Shown piece after piece: positions 43,522-52,700 of a DNA stretch of 64,000 nt. The notes under the pieces are model-generated. The model saw only the letters and a list, made by a program, of their open reading frames with translations. It searched no databases and was not told where the DNA came from. Source of the DNA: Enorma phocaeensis (lineage in GTDB: Bacteria; Actinomycetota; Coriobacteriia; Coriobacteriales; Coriobacteriaceae). Both the position numbers and the translations under genes were made by a program. The DNA lies in the NCBI RefSeq assembly GCF_900186505.1, contig NZ_LT891970.1:852451-916450 (forward strand). The letters run 5' to 3'. Every line of letters begins with the position of its first letter. The first letter of the stretch is position 1.

Positions 43522-43824
43522 TTATCGTTCCGTTTCCGCATTTTCTCAGTAGTTATCGCAACTTTTCAGCATTCTGTTTTTGTTAATCGTAGACTATCTT
43601 CATTTATTTCTTATATTTTAATATTATCTACGATTTGAAAATACGCTCAGCATTATTGTTACGATATCGTATTCTCTTCTGCATTATTCTTACGACGCCC
43701 GATCCTATCACGCGCGCCTCTTAGTTCTGAAGCGCGCGTGATGGTAGCAGAGGCGTTTCCGGCTCGCCCACATAGCAAAGCCGCATCGCCTTCCATAATC
43801 CGCTAGGCAAACCGAAGACCTCCT
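43522..43824. other. AT-rich non-coding island after tRNA-Gly
   Basis: About 300 bases without a gene; 43540-43700 is strongly AT-rich. It carries TTACGA/TCGTA motifs (near 43587, 43628, 43659 and 43689-43695), and 43654-43697 is about 82 percent identical to 22806-22849 in the island after tRNA-Lys. From 43700 on, the sequence is GC-normal and contains a short inverted CGCGCG run but no gene. Confidence 0.6.
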
Positions 43825-45126
43825 CTAAAGCTCGGCGATCGCACCTTCATCCACGCGGCTCGTATCCTCGGGATGGATCGTCATGCTTTGAAACCGGTTC
43901 TCCATGTACTCGTTGCCAAAATGCTCAGCATAGAAGTCCTCGACCGGAGTGTTCCATGCCGTTCCGGACACCCGCTCGAACCAGCAATCGAGCGCCTGCA
44001 ACGTCATGACCGCGTTGACCAGCATGAGCACCGCGACGAGCGAGGTGAGCGAGTAGCGAATCTTCCATGGAATCATGTTGATGAGACGGAGTAGCCACGG
44101 AAGGCATGCCTTGATCCAGACGAACCCGAGGATGCCCCACATGCACATGAAGGGAGTGCTCGTGCGCCCTTCAAAGAGAACGGCGATTGGATCTGGCATG
44201 CCGCATAGCGTTATGCCCGTGTAGTCCCACGCGACGGCGCCAAACGAGGTCTGCATGAACCAGCTCACGAACGCCTCGAACACGCCACCGATAATCGCAG
44301 ATACCACGAAGATGATGACGGGGTTCGCACGATAGAACCGGTTGAGCGCGATGGTGAGCAAAACCGCTCCGACGCCGTAGATCGGTGAGAATGGTCCGAA
44401 AAGCAGGCCTGCCCGGTCTTGGTACACACCGGGATCTACGACCACCATATGGTAGACGATCTCGATGATGAGACCGAGGATGCTGCAGACAAAGAACACC
44501 CAGAACAGGTTGAAGAAGTTGAGCTCTATGTATCCTTTGCCCTCGGGATCCCGCCCCAGCATGCCCTCCTCTGCCGCATCGCGATCCTCTTGGATGCGAA
44601 GCTTGCGCTGAAGCTCGCGCTCCTGGTGCAAGGAGGGGTCAATGGTCACGGAAAGCGTCAGCAGTATCACGAGCTGCACGGCATCGTTGATGAGGTTCGG
44701 CCCGATTCCTTGGAGCATCACCGCGCAAAGCATGCCGATGAGCGTCGTTGCTATGAGCACGTACGACCATCGCGCGGCATGGCGTCGCCGATCTCGAATG
44801 AGCGATCGCCCGAAGATGACGAGCCCGACACCGTTCACCAGGGCAATGAGTACGCTTATCACAATGATGACCATGGGCACCGTAGGATTGTCGCCCACGG
44901 TGACGGCAACGGGACTGGCGAAGACCGCAAGCGCCACCAACCCGATGAACAGCGCGATGAGCGGCGCGGTTATCACACCGTCGAGAAGGCACAAGAACCC
45001 GTAGATCTTGATGAACAGGGGTACTTCGCGCTTCTCATCGGACGATGGAGTTTGCGGATCGAGGCCGTTGTCCGCGGGAACACTGTTGGAAGTGGATGCG
45101 AGATCTGCGCTCGGCGTGGTGGTCAT
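43825..45126 (-). CDS. Putative ABC transporter permease, CmpB family membrane protein
   Basis: A 433-residue multi-spanning membrane protein. The N-terminal half has about four helices (FLCLLDGVITAPLIALFIGL and following), then a charged loop. The C-terminal half matches the CmpB-type (PF06541) pattern: FNLFWVFFVCSILGLIIEIV, then GLLFGPFSPIYGVGAV and GGVFEAFVSWFMQ. The CmpB label is historical; the real function is unknown and no ATPase gene is adjacent. GGGAG lies 7 bases before ATG 45126. It is downstream of a sortase and purE on the same strand. Confidence 0.8.
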   Translation of the reverse strand: MTTTPSADLASTSNSVPADNGLDPQTPSSDEKREVPLFIKIYGFLCLLDGVITAPLIALFIGLVALAVFASPVAVTVGDNPTVPMVIIVISVLIALVNGVGLVIFGRSLIRDRRRHAARWSYVLIATTLIGMLCAVMLQGIGPNLINDAVQLVILLTLSVTIDPSLHQERELQRKLRIQEDRDAAEEGMLGRDPEGKGYIELNFFNLFWVFFVCSILGLIIEIVYHMVVVDPGVYQDRAGLLFGPFSPIYGVGAVLLTIALNRFYRANPVIIFVVSAIIGGVFEAFVSWFMQTSFGAVAWDYTGITLCGMPDPIAVLFEGRTSTPFMCMWGILGFVWIKACLPWLLRLINMIPWKIRYSLTSLVAVLMLVNAVMTLQALDCWFERVSGTAWNTPVEDFYAEHFGNEYMENRFQSMTIHPEDTSRVDEGAIAEL

Positions 45127-45229
45127 GGATGGCTCCCGCAAAATGAACGAAACCAGTACCTGCATGGGGTGTAGACGGAGCCGGACGCTGTGCCGGGCCT
45201 TCTATCTCATGTCTTCCTTGAGCCGTCAG

Positions 45230-46420
45230 CTAGGCTTCTGCCCCGTCATCGATTACGGTCATCGTCTCCGCGATCGTGCAGATCATGACGGCGCGGTGAT
45301 CCGCGGGCGCCATGCCACTGCATGTCACAAGGGCAAGCACCTGATCGGCTGAGGCGATGCGCTCATCAGCGTCAGCAGCCTCAGCCTGAGCGTATGTGCG
45401 CAGGTCTTCGAGATAGCTCCTCAGCGTCGCCTGCTCGCCGAAATTCTCCTGCCGCGCGGCGACGTATGTATCATCCACGCGCGCGGTGAACAGCGGCGTG
45501 AGACGGTACGTCGCCTCGGGCGTGAGGTAGTAGACCGTGTCCATCTCGTCAAAGTTCGCTTGGTCAAGCGTCTGCTCGATGGGATCGAACATGGAGCCGT
45601 CGCTCATGTGATGGCCGTAAACCGTGGTTTGCTGCCCAACCATACCGGGGGCGGTTTGATCGCTGTCAAGCATGATGCTGCCGGAGTTGTTCCACGTGCC
45701 GTCAGGGAGCGCCCTCAAATATTGGTCGTTCGTCTCCCCTTGGACAACGGGATAGCTGATATCGGTACCAGGGATGTAGATCCAAGCGACGATGTCCTCG
45801 CTCTCCTCGGCAAGCGCCGCCCAGTCGACCACGGGTATGCCATCTCCATTGGAATCATCGACCGTGACATAGGCGCTAAGGCCCTCATACGTGTCTGCTG
45901 CCTGGCGATACCCCAGCTGAGCGAAGATGAAGATACCCCCTGCAACCAAAAGCAGCACGATACCGATGCCGATAAGAACACGCGAGATGATATCGCGGCC
46001 CGATCCTCTGCGGTTGGCGCGCGCCGGTCCGCGATCGCCGCGACCCGCGTTGCGACCGGCCCGATCGCGTTCGCGCCCTGCTTGGGAGCCATAGGAAGAA
46101 GGCCGATAGGGACGGGGCGGCTTGGCTCCCCCGGTAATGGAACGCAGCTGCTCGCGAGGTGCCTCCGCATCCCGCGCGGGAGCCTTCATATGGTTACCAC
46201 GTACACGGGGCACGGGATTCGGAGGAACAGCAGCCGAACCACGCGAAGCAGACGTGGGAGCGCCATGGTTTCCCAGCGGGCGAGCTGAAGCTCCTCCCCT
46301 CAGGGCGTGGCTGGCTGGCAAATCGGTGGCAGACGAGCGAGCTGCAGCATGAGGCATCGACTTATGGGCCCCGTCCCCATCACTGCTCGCCTTGAAGCGC
46401 TTGCCCTGATATTCAGCCAT
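45230..46420 (-). CDS. Class B-like sortase with long disordered N-terminus
   Basis: A 396-residue membrane transpeptidase that attaches surface proteins or builds pili. The first about 145 residues are a low-complexity Arg/Gly/Ala/Pro-rich cytoplasmic tail, followed by a membrane anchor (about 146-167). The catalytic domain has IPGTDISYPVVQG, the catalytic His in VYGHHMSDGSMF, Cys in LALVTCSGM and Arg in the following HRAV. The SrtB-like YGHxMxDGSMF box places it with class B rather than class A. ATG 46420 has GGGGAGA upstream. It could serve the STGD/QTGN-signal proteins in this window, but no substrate gene is adjacent. Confidence 0.87.
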   Translation of the reverse strand: MAEYQGKRFKASSDGDGAHKSMPHAAARSSATDLPASHALRGGASARPLGNHGAPTSASRGSAAVPPNPVPRVRGNHMKAPARDAEAPREQLRSITGGAKPPRPYRPSSYGSQAGRERDRAGRNAGRGDRGPARANRRGSGRDIISRVLIGIGIVLLLVAGGIFIFAQLGYRQAADTYEGLSAYVTVDDSNGDGIPVVDWAALAEESEDIVAWIYIPGTDISYPVVQGETNDQYLRALPDGTWNNSGSIMLDSDQTAPGMVGQQTTVYGHHMSDGSMFDPIEQTLDQANFDEMDTVYYLTPEATYRLTPLFTARVDDTYVAARQENFGEQATLRSYLEDLRTYAQAEAADADERIASADQVLALVTCSGMAPADHRAVMICTIAETMTVIDDGAEA

Positions 46421-46484
46421 CCCGTTCTCCCCTTTATATCCTCGTGCGGTGCGAACACAAGTCGCCGGTGCTCAGCGGCGCTTC

Positions 46485-46955
46485 CTACGCCTCGGCCATC
46501 TCCTGCTTCATGTTCTTGATGACGTCGAGGTATTCAGGCATTCCGGCGCCGAGAATCTGGGTCGCGAAGATGGCGGCGTTCTTGGCGCCGTTGATGGCAA
46601 CGCAGGCTACAGGTACCCCCGAGGGCATCTGCACCATGGAGAGCAGGGAGTCCAACCCGCCGAGATCGCTCGTCTTCATGGGCACGCCGATCACCGGCAA
46701 CGGAGTTGACGCCGCGACCACACCGCCGAGATGCGCCGCCTTACCGGCAGCGGCGATGATCACGCGCAGGCCACGGTCTGCCGCGGTCTGAGCCCACTCG
46801 TGCACTTTCTGCGGGTTGCGGTGGGCGCTCGCGATCACGAGTTCGTACGGGACGCCGAGCTTCTCGAGCTCGGCCGTGCAACCCTCCATAACCGGAAGGT
46901 CGGACTTGGACCCCATGATGATGCCAACCAGCGGAGTGCGCTCCTGCTCTGCCAT
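46485..46955 (-). CDS. purE: N5-carboxyaminoimidazole ribonucleotide mutase
   Basis: Purine-synthesis mutase converting N5-CAIR to CAIR. The 156-residue product has the PurE class I pattern: GIIMGSKSDLPVM, SAHRNPQKVHEWA with the catalytic His, AGKAAHLGGVVA and the KNAAIFATQIL end. GGAGGAATT precedes ATG 46955. It lies 64 bases upstream of the sortase gene on the same strand with no obvious terminator, so purE, the sortase and the CmpB-like gene may be co-transcribed. Confidence 0.96.
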   Translation of the reverse strand: MAEQERTPLVGIIMGSKSDLPVMEGCTAELEKLGVPYELVIASAHRNPQKVHEWAQTAADRGLRVIIAAAGKAAHLGGVVAASTPLPVIGVPMKTSDLGGLDSLLSMVQMPSGVPVACVAINGAKNAAIFATQILGAGMPEYLDVIKNMKQEMAEA

Positions 46956-47137
46956 AATTCCTCCAAGCTCCTCAACATGACCGATAGGTTCGGTCAAAGG
47001 CCGATGGTTTCAGTCGTTCTGTAATGGTACCCCACCGATGGTACTCCACGGTATGGCTGCACCGCGCGCAATAGCGCACGCGTCGCCCCTGCATACAGCA
47101 TGCACAGAAAGCTTCGCTGCTGGAGCCCCGCACAGTG

Positions 47138-47608
47138 CTACTCCATGCCGCCGAGCATCGAGGTGAGCAGCCCCTCAGGGGTGGTCTGGGCCTTGATCTT
47201 CTTAACGGAACCAGCATCGGTAAAAACGCCCATGAGCGCTTGGAGAGCCCTGACCTGGCTATCCTCATGTCCCTGCAGCCCTAGGTTCACGATGAGCTCA
47301 GCCTGAACAGGTGGGAGGCCGGCCATCCCCTCGAACTCGATGGGGTTCTTGGGTCTGATGATGGCGATGTAGGGCTTCTTGATATGACATGCTTCGACAT
47401 GGGGGATGGCCACCCTGATGGACCCGCAGTCCAAGCCGGTCGGGTACAAGCGTTCGCGCTCCAAGATTGCGGTAAGCCACCCGTTTCCAACATAGCCTTG
47501 CGGTTCAAGCAGTTCACCTAAACGCTTGAACAGGTCGAAGCGATCAACCGCATCGAACTCGGTAAAGGTGAGTTCCGGTTTGAATAGCGTGGTATCGACA
47601 GCGGTCAT
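47138..47608 (-). CDS. Orphan PTS EIIA, fructose/galactitol (GatA) type
   Basis: A 156-residue phosphocarrier of the PTS_EIIA type 2 fold, complete in length. The phosphorylated His sits in IRVAIPHVEACHIKKP. The start FKPELTFTEFDAVDRFDLFK and GYVGNGWLTAILERERLYPT are typical of galactitol/tagatose EIIA. GGGAGG lies before ATG 47608. No EIIB or EIIC is nearby. An IS110 element is inserted only 57 bases upstream, probably cutting its former promoter or operon. It may be an orphan regulator or a relic not yet decayed. Confidence 0.85.
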   Translation of the reverse strand: MTAVDTTLFKPELTFTEFDAVDRFDLFKRLGELLEPQGYVGNGWLTAILERERLYPTGLDCGSIRVAIPHVEACHIKKPYIAIIRPKNPIEFEGMAGLPPVQAELIVNLGLQGHEDSQVRALQALMGVFTDAGSVKKIKAQTTPEGLLTSMLGGME

Positions 47609-47773
47609 GAGACACCTCCCGATAGGTCGTGTTCACCATCTTAGAGGATGCCCGCCTAAAGACGATATGAGCTGAACATTGAGCCCCTCCTCCTGTCGCA
47701 GGTCCGTGGGTCGGGCGACAATGGTCGTATCCCGCAACCGTGGCCGCGCGCCACATACGACAGAGGAGGGGCC

Positions 47774-48880
47774 ATGTCCCATTATGTCACAGCCATCGGT
47801 CTCGACGTCCACGCCCGCAGCATCAAGGCCTTCGCCCTGAACCCGATGACAGGCGAGGCCGAGCGGGCCTCGTTCGGCTACGACCCGGCGGCGGTCGCCG
47901 AGTGGGCGCTCGGCTTCGAGTCCCCGAGGGCCGTCTACGAGTCCGGGGTCACCGGCTTCCACCTCTGCCGCGCCCTGCGCGCGCTCGGCCTGGACTGCGT
48001 CGTGGGCGCCGTCTCCAAGATGCAGCGGCCCGCCGCCGACAGGGGCAGGAAGACCGACAGGCGCGACGCCGAGTTCCTGGCGCGCCTGCTCGCGACCAGG
48101 AACGTCGTCGAGGTGTGGGTCCCCGACGAGCGCACCGAGGCCGCCCGCGACCTGTCGCGGGCCCTCGCCGACGCGCGCGACGACCTCCAGCGCGCCAAGC
48201 AGCGGATGTCGAAGTTCCTGCTGCGCCACGGCCACGTCTTCGACGAGTCGACGCCGACCGGGCGCAGGAGGGGCAACTGGACGCGCGCGTACTGGAAGTG
48301 GGCCGACGCGATCGAGTTCGACGAGCCCGATGACGCCGCCGCCTACGAGCACTACCGCGACTGCGTGAGGCGCTGCCAGGAGGCGCGCGACGAGCTGGCG
48401 GGGAAGGTCGCCGAGTCGGCCGGGAGGCCGGAGTGGAGGCCCGTCGTCGACGCCCTCAGGTGCGTGAAGGGCTTCGACGTCGCCACGGCGTTCCTGCTCG
48501 CCTGCGAGGCGGGCGACTTCTCCCGCTTCCCCACCGCCCCGTCCTTCGCGTCGTGGTGCGGCCTCACGCCCTCGGAGCACTCGAGCGGTGAGACGTCGTC
48601 GAAGGGCGGGATCACGCGGGCGGGCAACGCCCACGTGCGCTCCGCCCTCGTCGAGGCCGCCTGGCACGTGCCGATGTCCTCGCGCGACCCGAAGCCGCTC
48701 GCCCCGGGCCAGGAGGTCGCCCCCGCGGTGAGGAGGCACGCGACGAAGTGCAACCGCAGGCTCATCGACCGCAGGGAGGCGATGGCGGGGGCCGGCAAGC
48801 GCCCCGTCGTCGCCAACTGCGCCACCGCGCGCGAGATGGCGTGCTGGGCCTGGGCGATAGCGAGGATGGCCGCGGAGTAG
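47774..48880 (+). CDS. IS110-family DEDD transposase
   Basis: A 368-residue RNA-guided-type recombinase. The RuvC-like DEDD domain shows Asp11 in IGLDVHARS, Glu56 in VYESG and the pair Asp95/Asp98 in KTDRRDAEFLA. A coiled-coil middle follows, then the C-terminal transposase_20 domain with CVKGFDVATAF, FASWCGLTPSEHSSGE (conserved Ser) and ITRAGNAHVRSALVEAAW. ATG 47774 follows GAGGAGGGGCC. The ribosome site lies in an arm that can pair with CCCCTCCTC near 47684, which may limit translation. It appears intact. Confidence 0.93.
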   Translation: MSHYVTAIGLDVHARSIKAFALNPMTGEAERASFGYDPAAVAEWALGFESPRAVYESGVTGFHLCRALRALGLDCVVGAVSKMQRPAADRGRKTDRRDAEFLARLLATRNVVEVWVPDERTEAARDLSRALADARDDLQRAKQRMSKFLLRHGHVFDESTPTGRRRGNWTRAYWKWADAIEFDEPDDAAAYEHYRDCVRRCQEARDELAGKVAESAGRPEWRPVVDALRCVKGFDVATAFLLACEAGDFSRFPTAPSFASWCGLTPSEHSSGETSSKGGITRAGNAHVRSALVEAAWHVPMSSRDPKPLAPGQEVAPAVRRHATKCNRRLIDRREAMAGAGKRPVVANCATAREMACWAWAIARMAAE

Positions 48881-49180
48881 CGGCCGCCCGAGCGAAACAG
48901 GGTCCGACCCCGGGGCCCGCCGCGTTCGAGGCCGTTGGGAGGCCACTCGAGTCTCTTTTTATGGGCAGCGGGGAACCGCCACGCCCGCCATACAGACTTC
49001 GGCCGAGGCCCCCAGCCGTAGCAACGAAATGCGCAGCCGACGAGGCCACGCGCGGATATTAGAATGCCGAACGTGCGTCGAACAGACACGCCCTCAAGCG
49101 GCGGCGCCCCCGGGTGAAGATAGGTAGGCCCGACCGGTCGCGGTAGCTCCGCGGGCGGTCGGGCCGGTTTTGCCTCTTGA
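48881..49180 (+). ncRNA. Candidate guide (bridge/seek) RNA region of the IS110-family element
   Basis: Three hundred non-coding bases between the transposase stop and the right inverted repeat. IS1111-group elements carry their guide RNA downstream of the transposase. A long hairpin closes the region: GGCCCGACCG (49128-49137) with CGGTCGGGCC (49156-49165), containing an inner CGCGG/CCGCG stem, followed by TTTT (49168-49171), which resembles a terminator for this RNA. The guide loops were not derived. Confidence 0.45.
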
Positions 49181-49200
49181 CAATGTTCAGCTCATATTAG

Positions 49201-49224
49201 AAAAGACCCCGCTTAGACGGGGTC
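49201..49224 (-). terminator. tRNA-Ala terminator
   Basis: GACCCCG (49218-49224 on minus) pairs with CGGGGTC (49205-49211) around a 6-base loop, followed by TTTTC. The IS110 element begins right after the T-run. Confidence 0.85.
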
Positions 49225-49234
49225 GAAGAATCGA

Positions 49235-49310
<76 letters not shown>

Positions 49311-49318
49311 ATCTAGGA

Positions 49319-49360
49319 ATAAACACCCCAGCGGCGACTCGCTCTCGCTGGGGTGTTTAT
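49319..49360. terminator. Perfect 15-base-stem hairpin between tRNA-Ile and tRNA-Ala
   Basis: Arms 49319-49333 and 49346-49360 (ATAAACACCCCAGCG and complement) are perfectly paired around a 12-base loop. TTTAT follows on both strands. Placed 12 bases after tRNA-Ile, it could be an internal terminator or an RNA-processing stem. Confidence 0.75.
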
Positions 49361-49372
49361 TGCGAAAGAAGA

Positions 49373-49449
49373 TGGTGGACCTGACAAGATTCGAACTTGT
49401 GACCTCCCGGTTATCAGCCGGACGCTCTAACCAACTGAGCTACAGGTCC
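49373..49449 (-). tRNA. tRNA-Ile (anticodon GAU)
   Basis: Complete 77-base minus-strand cloverleaf with encoded CCA: GGACCTGTAGCTCAG start, anticodon loop CTGATAA with GAU, T-arm AAGTTCGAATCTT. Confidence 0.98.
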
Positions 49450-49462
49450 ATCGCACTAGGAG

Positions 49463-49492
49463 ATAATACCCCGCCCCCTCCGCACTCGTCAA
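49463..49492 (-). promoter_or_regulatory. tRNA-Ile/Ala promoter
   Basis: On the minus strand TTGACG (49492-49487), an 18-base GC-rich spacer and TATTAT (49468-49463) end 13 bases before the tRNA-Ile 5' end. The GC-rich discriminator is limited but the boxes are near consensus. Confidence 0.8.
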
Positions 49493-49723
49493 CACTTTTT
49501 TTCGATGATTCCAAATATGCGAATACCGTGGGGATTGTCTTGGTCAAGCGATGGCCTTGTTCACCAGCACGCAAGAGAGGTGGGCGATGTCACCGGCAGA
49601 AGAGCCGCGTTGGAACGGTAAGACCCCTTTGTGAGATATCCGCCAGCTCTTGTGTAGCAAGTAGGGAAAACCGGTAGGAAGCGGCCCGTACGCTGTACCC
49701 ACGACGGCGAGAAGGGAGCGCGT
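49493..49723 (+). promoter_or_regulatory. Leader region of the thioester adhesin gene
   Basis: 231 non-coding bases before the adhesin start. They begin with T-rich sequence and include small inverted repeats CGGC-AGAAGA-GCCG (near 49590) and GTAC-GCT-GTAC (near 49689). A GAAGGGAG ribosome site lies 6 bases before ATG 49724. No promoter is convincing, and no known riboswitch consensus was matched. Confidence 0.35.
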
Positions 49724-52700
49724 ATGATGACGAAAGGTCCTTCCGATCAGAGAATGCGGCGGGAACGCGAGCGCAAACGGAGCACGCAGCCTCCCCGAGC
49801 GCATTGGCTTCTCATACGAATCGGTGGTACGGCGCTGCTTGCGGCCGTGATGCTTTTGCCCATTGCCGCCCTGCTCCTTCCCCACACGGCGAAGGCGGAA
49901 GCCGGCGAGGTGACACTCGATATCGAGCGCGAGGTCGCTTATGGCGGCCATACCACATGGCTGATGCGCGCAGATGGCTATCCGGCGTTTTGCGCTCAGC
50001 CCAACATGTCGGTGCCCGGATCGGGCGCATACCGTCAGACGAGCCTTGCTGCCCCGAGCGGGCAGAACGACCTCGTACGCGCCGTCCTCTATTTCGGTGC
50101 CGAGGGTCCCGGGCAGGGAAGCATCTCTTGGCCCACCTTCGTAGGCAGCTCCGGGCAGACCGAGCAGCAAAAGATCTGGGCTGAGACGCATCTGCTCGCC
50201 GCCTACGCATGGACCGGGTCCATCGACACCGCCCTGACCGGGGTCGACGGCAGCTGGCAGCATCGACGCACGTGGTTTTTGCAGCATATCTTTGGTATGG
50301 ACGAAAGCGGGCGCGTGGTGAATGAAAGCGCCCCGCTCCAGCAAATCCGCGGCAAGGTAGCCGAGGTTCCAGCCGATTTCCATGTCTACCAGCTCAGTAC
50401 GGGACCTTCGACCCAAGTGGTGCTCTCATGGTCCTGGGCTGTCGATGTCACCTTGCGCAAATCTTCTACAGATGTCGAGCTGACCGCAGGAAACGCCTCG
50501 TATTCCCTCGCCGGGGCCACCTATGAGGTCAGGCGCGCCTCGGATGACGCGCTCGTGGCGACCGTGACCATCGATGCGGCGGGGGTGGCTCAGTTCACCC
50601 TCGCGCCAAACGATCGCTACTATGTGATCGAGGTCGGCGCGCCAGCTGGATTCAAGCAAGATACCGAGCGCCACTACTTCACGACGTCCGGAGCCATCAC
50701 CGAGGTGCATACCGCCGACAACCCAGCGCGCGCAAGCCTCATCCTGCATAAGGCAGACTCCGCCACCGGCGCTGAGGCGCAGCCGGGCGCTTCGCTCGTG
50801 GGTGCCACTTACCGGCTCACCGATTCCAACGGCGACACACATGAGGCAACCTCATCCGAGGACGGAACCCTCTCGTTTACTGAATTGCCCCTGGGTCCGG
50901 CGACCGTCGTTGAGATTGATCCTCCAGAAGGCTATCTGCTCGATACGACGGTCCACGAATTCGAGCTCGGGAGCGACGCCGTTCACGAGGACATCGTGCT
51001 CGAGCCAAGCGATCCTCTCATCGAAACCGTGCGGGCATTCGATATCTCCATCGTGAAGTATGCGGATACCGGATCGGATGACTCCGGCTTGCAGACGCCG
51101 GCTGCGGGTGTCTCGTTCGAGATCGTGTCGAACACCACTGGCAACGTCGTGGGGACGATCGTCACCGACGCGGATGGTAACGCTACGACCGCCGGCTCCT
51201 GGTTTGGCTATGGTACGGCGCCCGAGGGCATTGGCGGGGCGCTCCCCTACGACCGCGCCGGATACACCGTGCGCGAAGTTGCCGAGACCACGCCAGACGG
51301 CTACCGCCCCGCCGGCCCCTGGACCATCTCTCCCAACCAGATGACCAACGGCGCGACGCTGCAGTACATCGTGGACAACGATCTTGTTGAAAGCCGGGTG
51401 CAGATCGTCAAGACCGATGCCGAGACCGGCATGACGGTTCCCCTTGCCGGCTTTACCTTCGAACTGCTCGATGCCGAGCATAATCCCGTAACGCAAGAGG
51501 CGTGGTATCCAAACCATGTCGAACTCACTTCGTTCACCACCGATGACACGGGAAGCGTGACGCTGCCCGAACCTCTGCGTCCTGGTACGTACTACCTGCG
51601 CGAAACAGCCGTCGCGCCGCCTTATCTACTAGCAGGGGAAGAGGTCGCCTTTGAAATCCCCGCGTCGACCGAGACTCCTCCGGTAACCGTGGTCAGCTTT
51701 ACCGACGAGCAAGCGATGGGGCGCGCGACCGTGACCAAGCAGTGCGACGATGATGGAGCCTTGCTCTCAGGTGCGGAATTCGACGTGGTCGCCTGCACCG
51801 ATATCGTTTCTCCCGACGGAACCATTCGTGCCGTGGAGGGACAGGTTGTCGACCATGTAACCACGGGCGAGGACGGCACGGCGACCACCCGCGATCTGTA
51901 TCTGGGCTCTGGATCCGCAACGTACGCCTTTGTGGAGACCGCGGCACCAGAGGGGCATGTGCTTGATAGCACACCGCGCGAATTCACCCTCACCTATGAA
52001 GTTCCCGAGGTCGCGCTCGTGCAAGGTTCGGTTGCCGCATCGGATGCCCCGACCACGGTAACCCTGCGCAAAGTCATTGCAGGAACCGACCGAGCGCTTC
52101 CCGATACCGTATTCGAGCTTTGGCAGGTCTCATTCGACGAGGAGGGGCAGCCATTCGAGGTCGAGGGCAGCAGGCAACGCCTCGAAACAGGCGACGACGG
52201 CATCATCACCCTTGCCCACCTACTACCCGGATCCTATCGCATCCAAGAGACCTCGGCTCCTGCAGGCTATCTTCTCGACGAGACCGTTCATGCGTTCACC
52301 GTCGATGACCAAGGCCTTATCGAAGGAGCAGCGTCCTTCGAGATCGTCGCCGAAAACGATTACACCAAGGTGGACTTCTCAAAGCGGGATATCACCAACG
52401 AATCCGAGATACCCGGTGCAACCCTCACCATCCTCGATAGCGAGGGAAGTCCCGTGGCGACATGGACCTCCACGGAAGAAGACCATCGCATCGATGCCAT
52501 ACCCCCGGGCACCTATACCCTCGTGGAAGAGATGACGCCGCATACCTACGACCAAACGACCGCCGTAGAGTTCACGGTCGAGGAGACCGGCGAGATCCAA
52601 CGTGTCGTCATGTACGATGAGCCGATCGAGATTTCTGGCGAGCTCGACAAACGGCAGGAGATCGCAGATCCCATCGCGGAAAACACCGTGGAGAATGGAG

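Larger units (their letters stand above)
47665..49197 (+). mobile_element. IS110-family (IS1111-like) insertion sequence
   Basis: A 1533-base element bounded by a perfect 17-base inverted repeat, ATATGAGCTGAACATTG (47665-47681) and its complement (49181-49197). It has one DEDD transposase gene, a 92-base leader and a 300-base non-coding tail. Subterminal inverted repeats and a long downstream non-coding part are traits of the IS1111 subgroup. The true ends may lie a few bases outside the repeat. It sits between the orphan EIIA gene and the tRNA-Ala terminator. Confidence 0.82.

Noticed and set aside
47633..48946. 437-residue minus-strand open frame across the IS110 element
   Set aside because: Antisense to the DEDD transposase, which has all catalytic residues; no second protein is expected.
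49550..49700. Possible c-di-GMP (GEMM-like) riboswitch before the adhesin, suggested by CCGGTAGGAAGCGG near the end
   Set aside because: The order of conserved blocks, the GAAA loop and the paired P1 stem of GEMM could not be found; the resemblance is limited to one short string.
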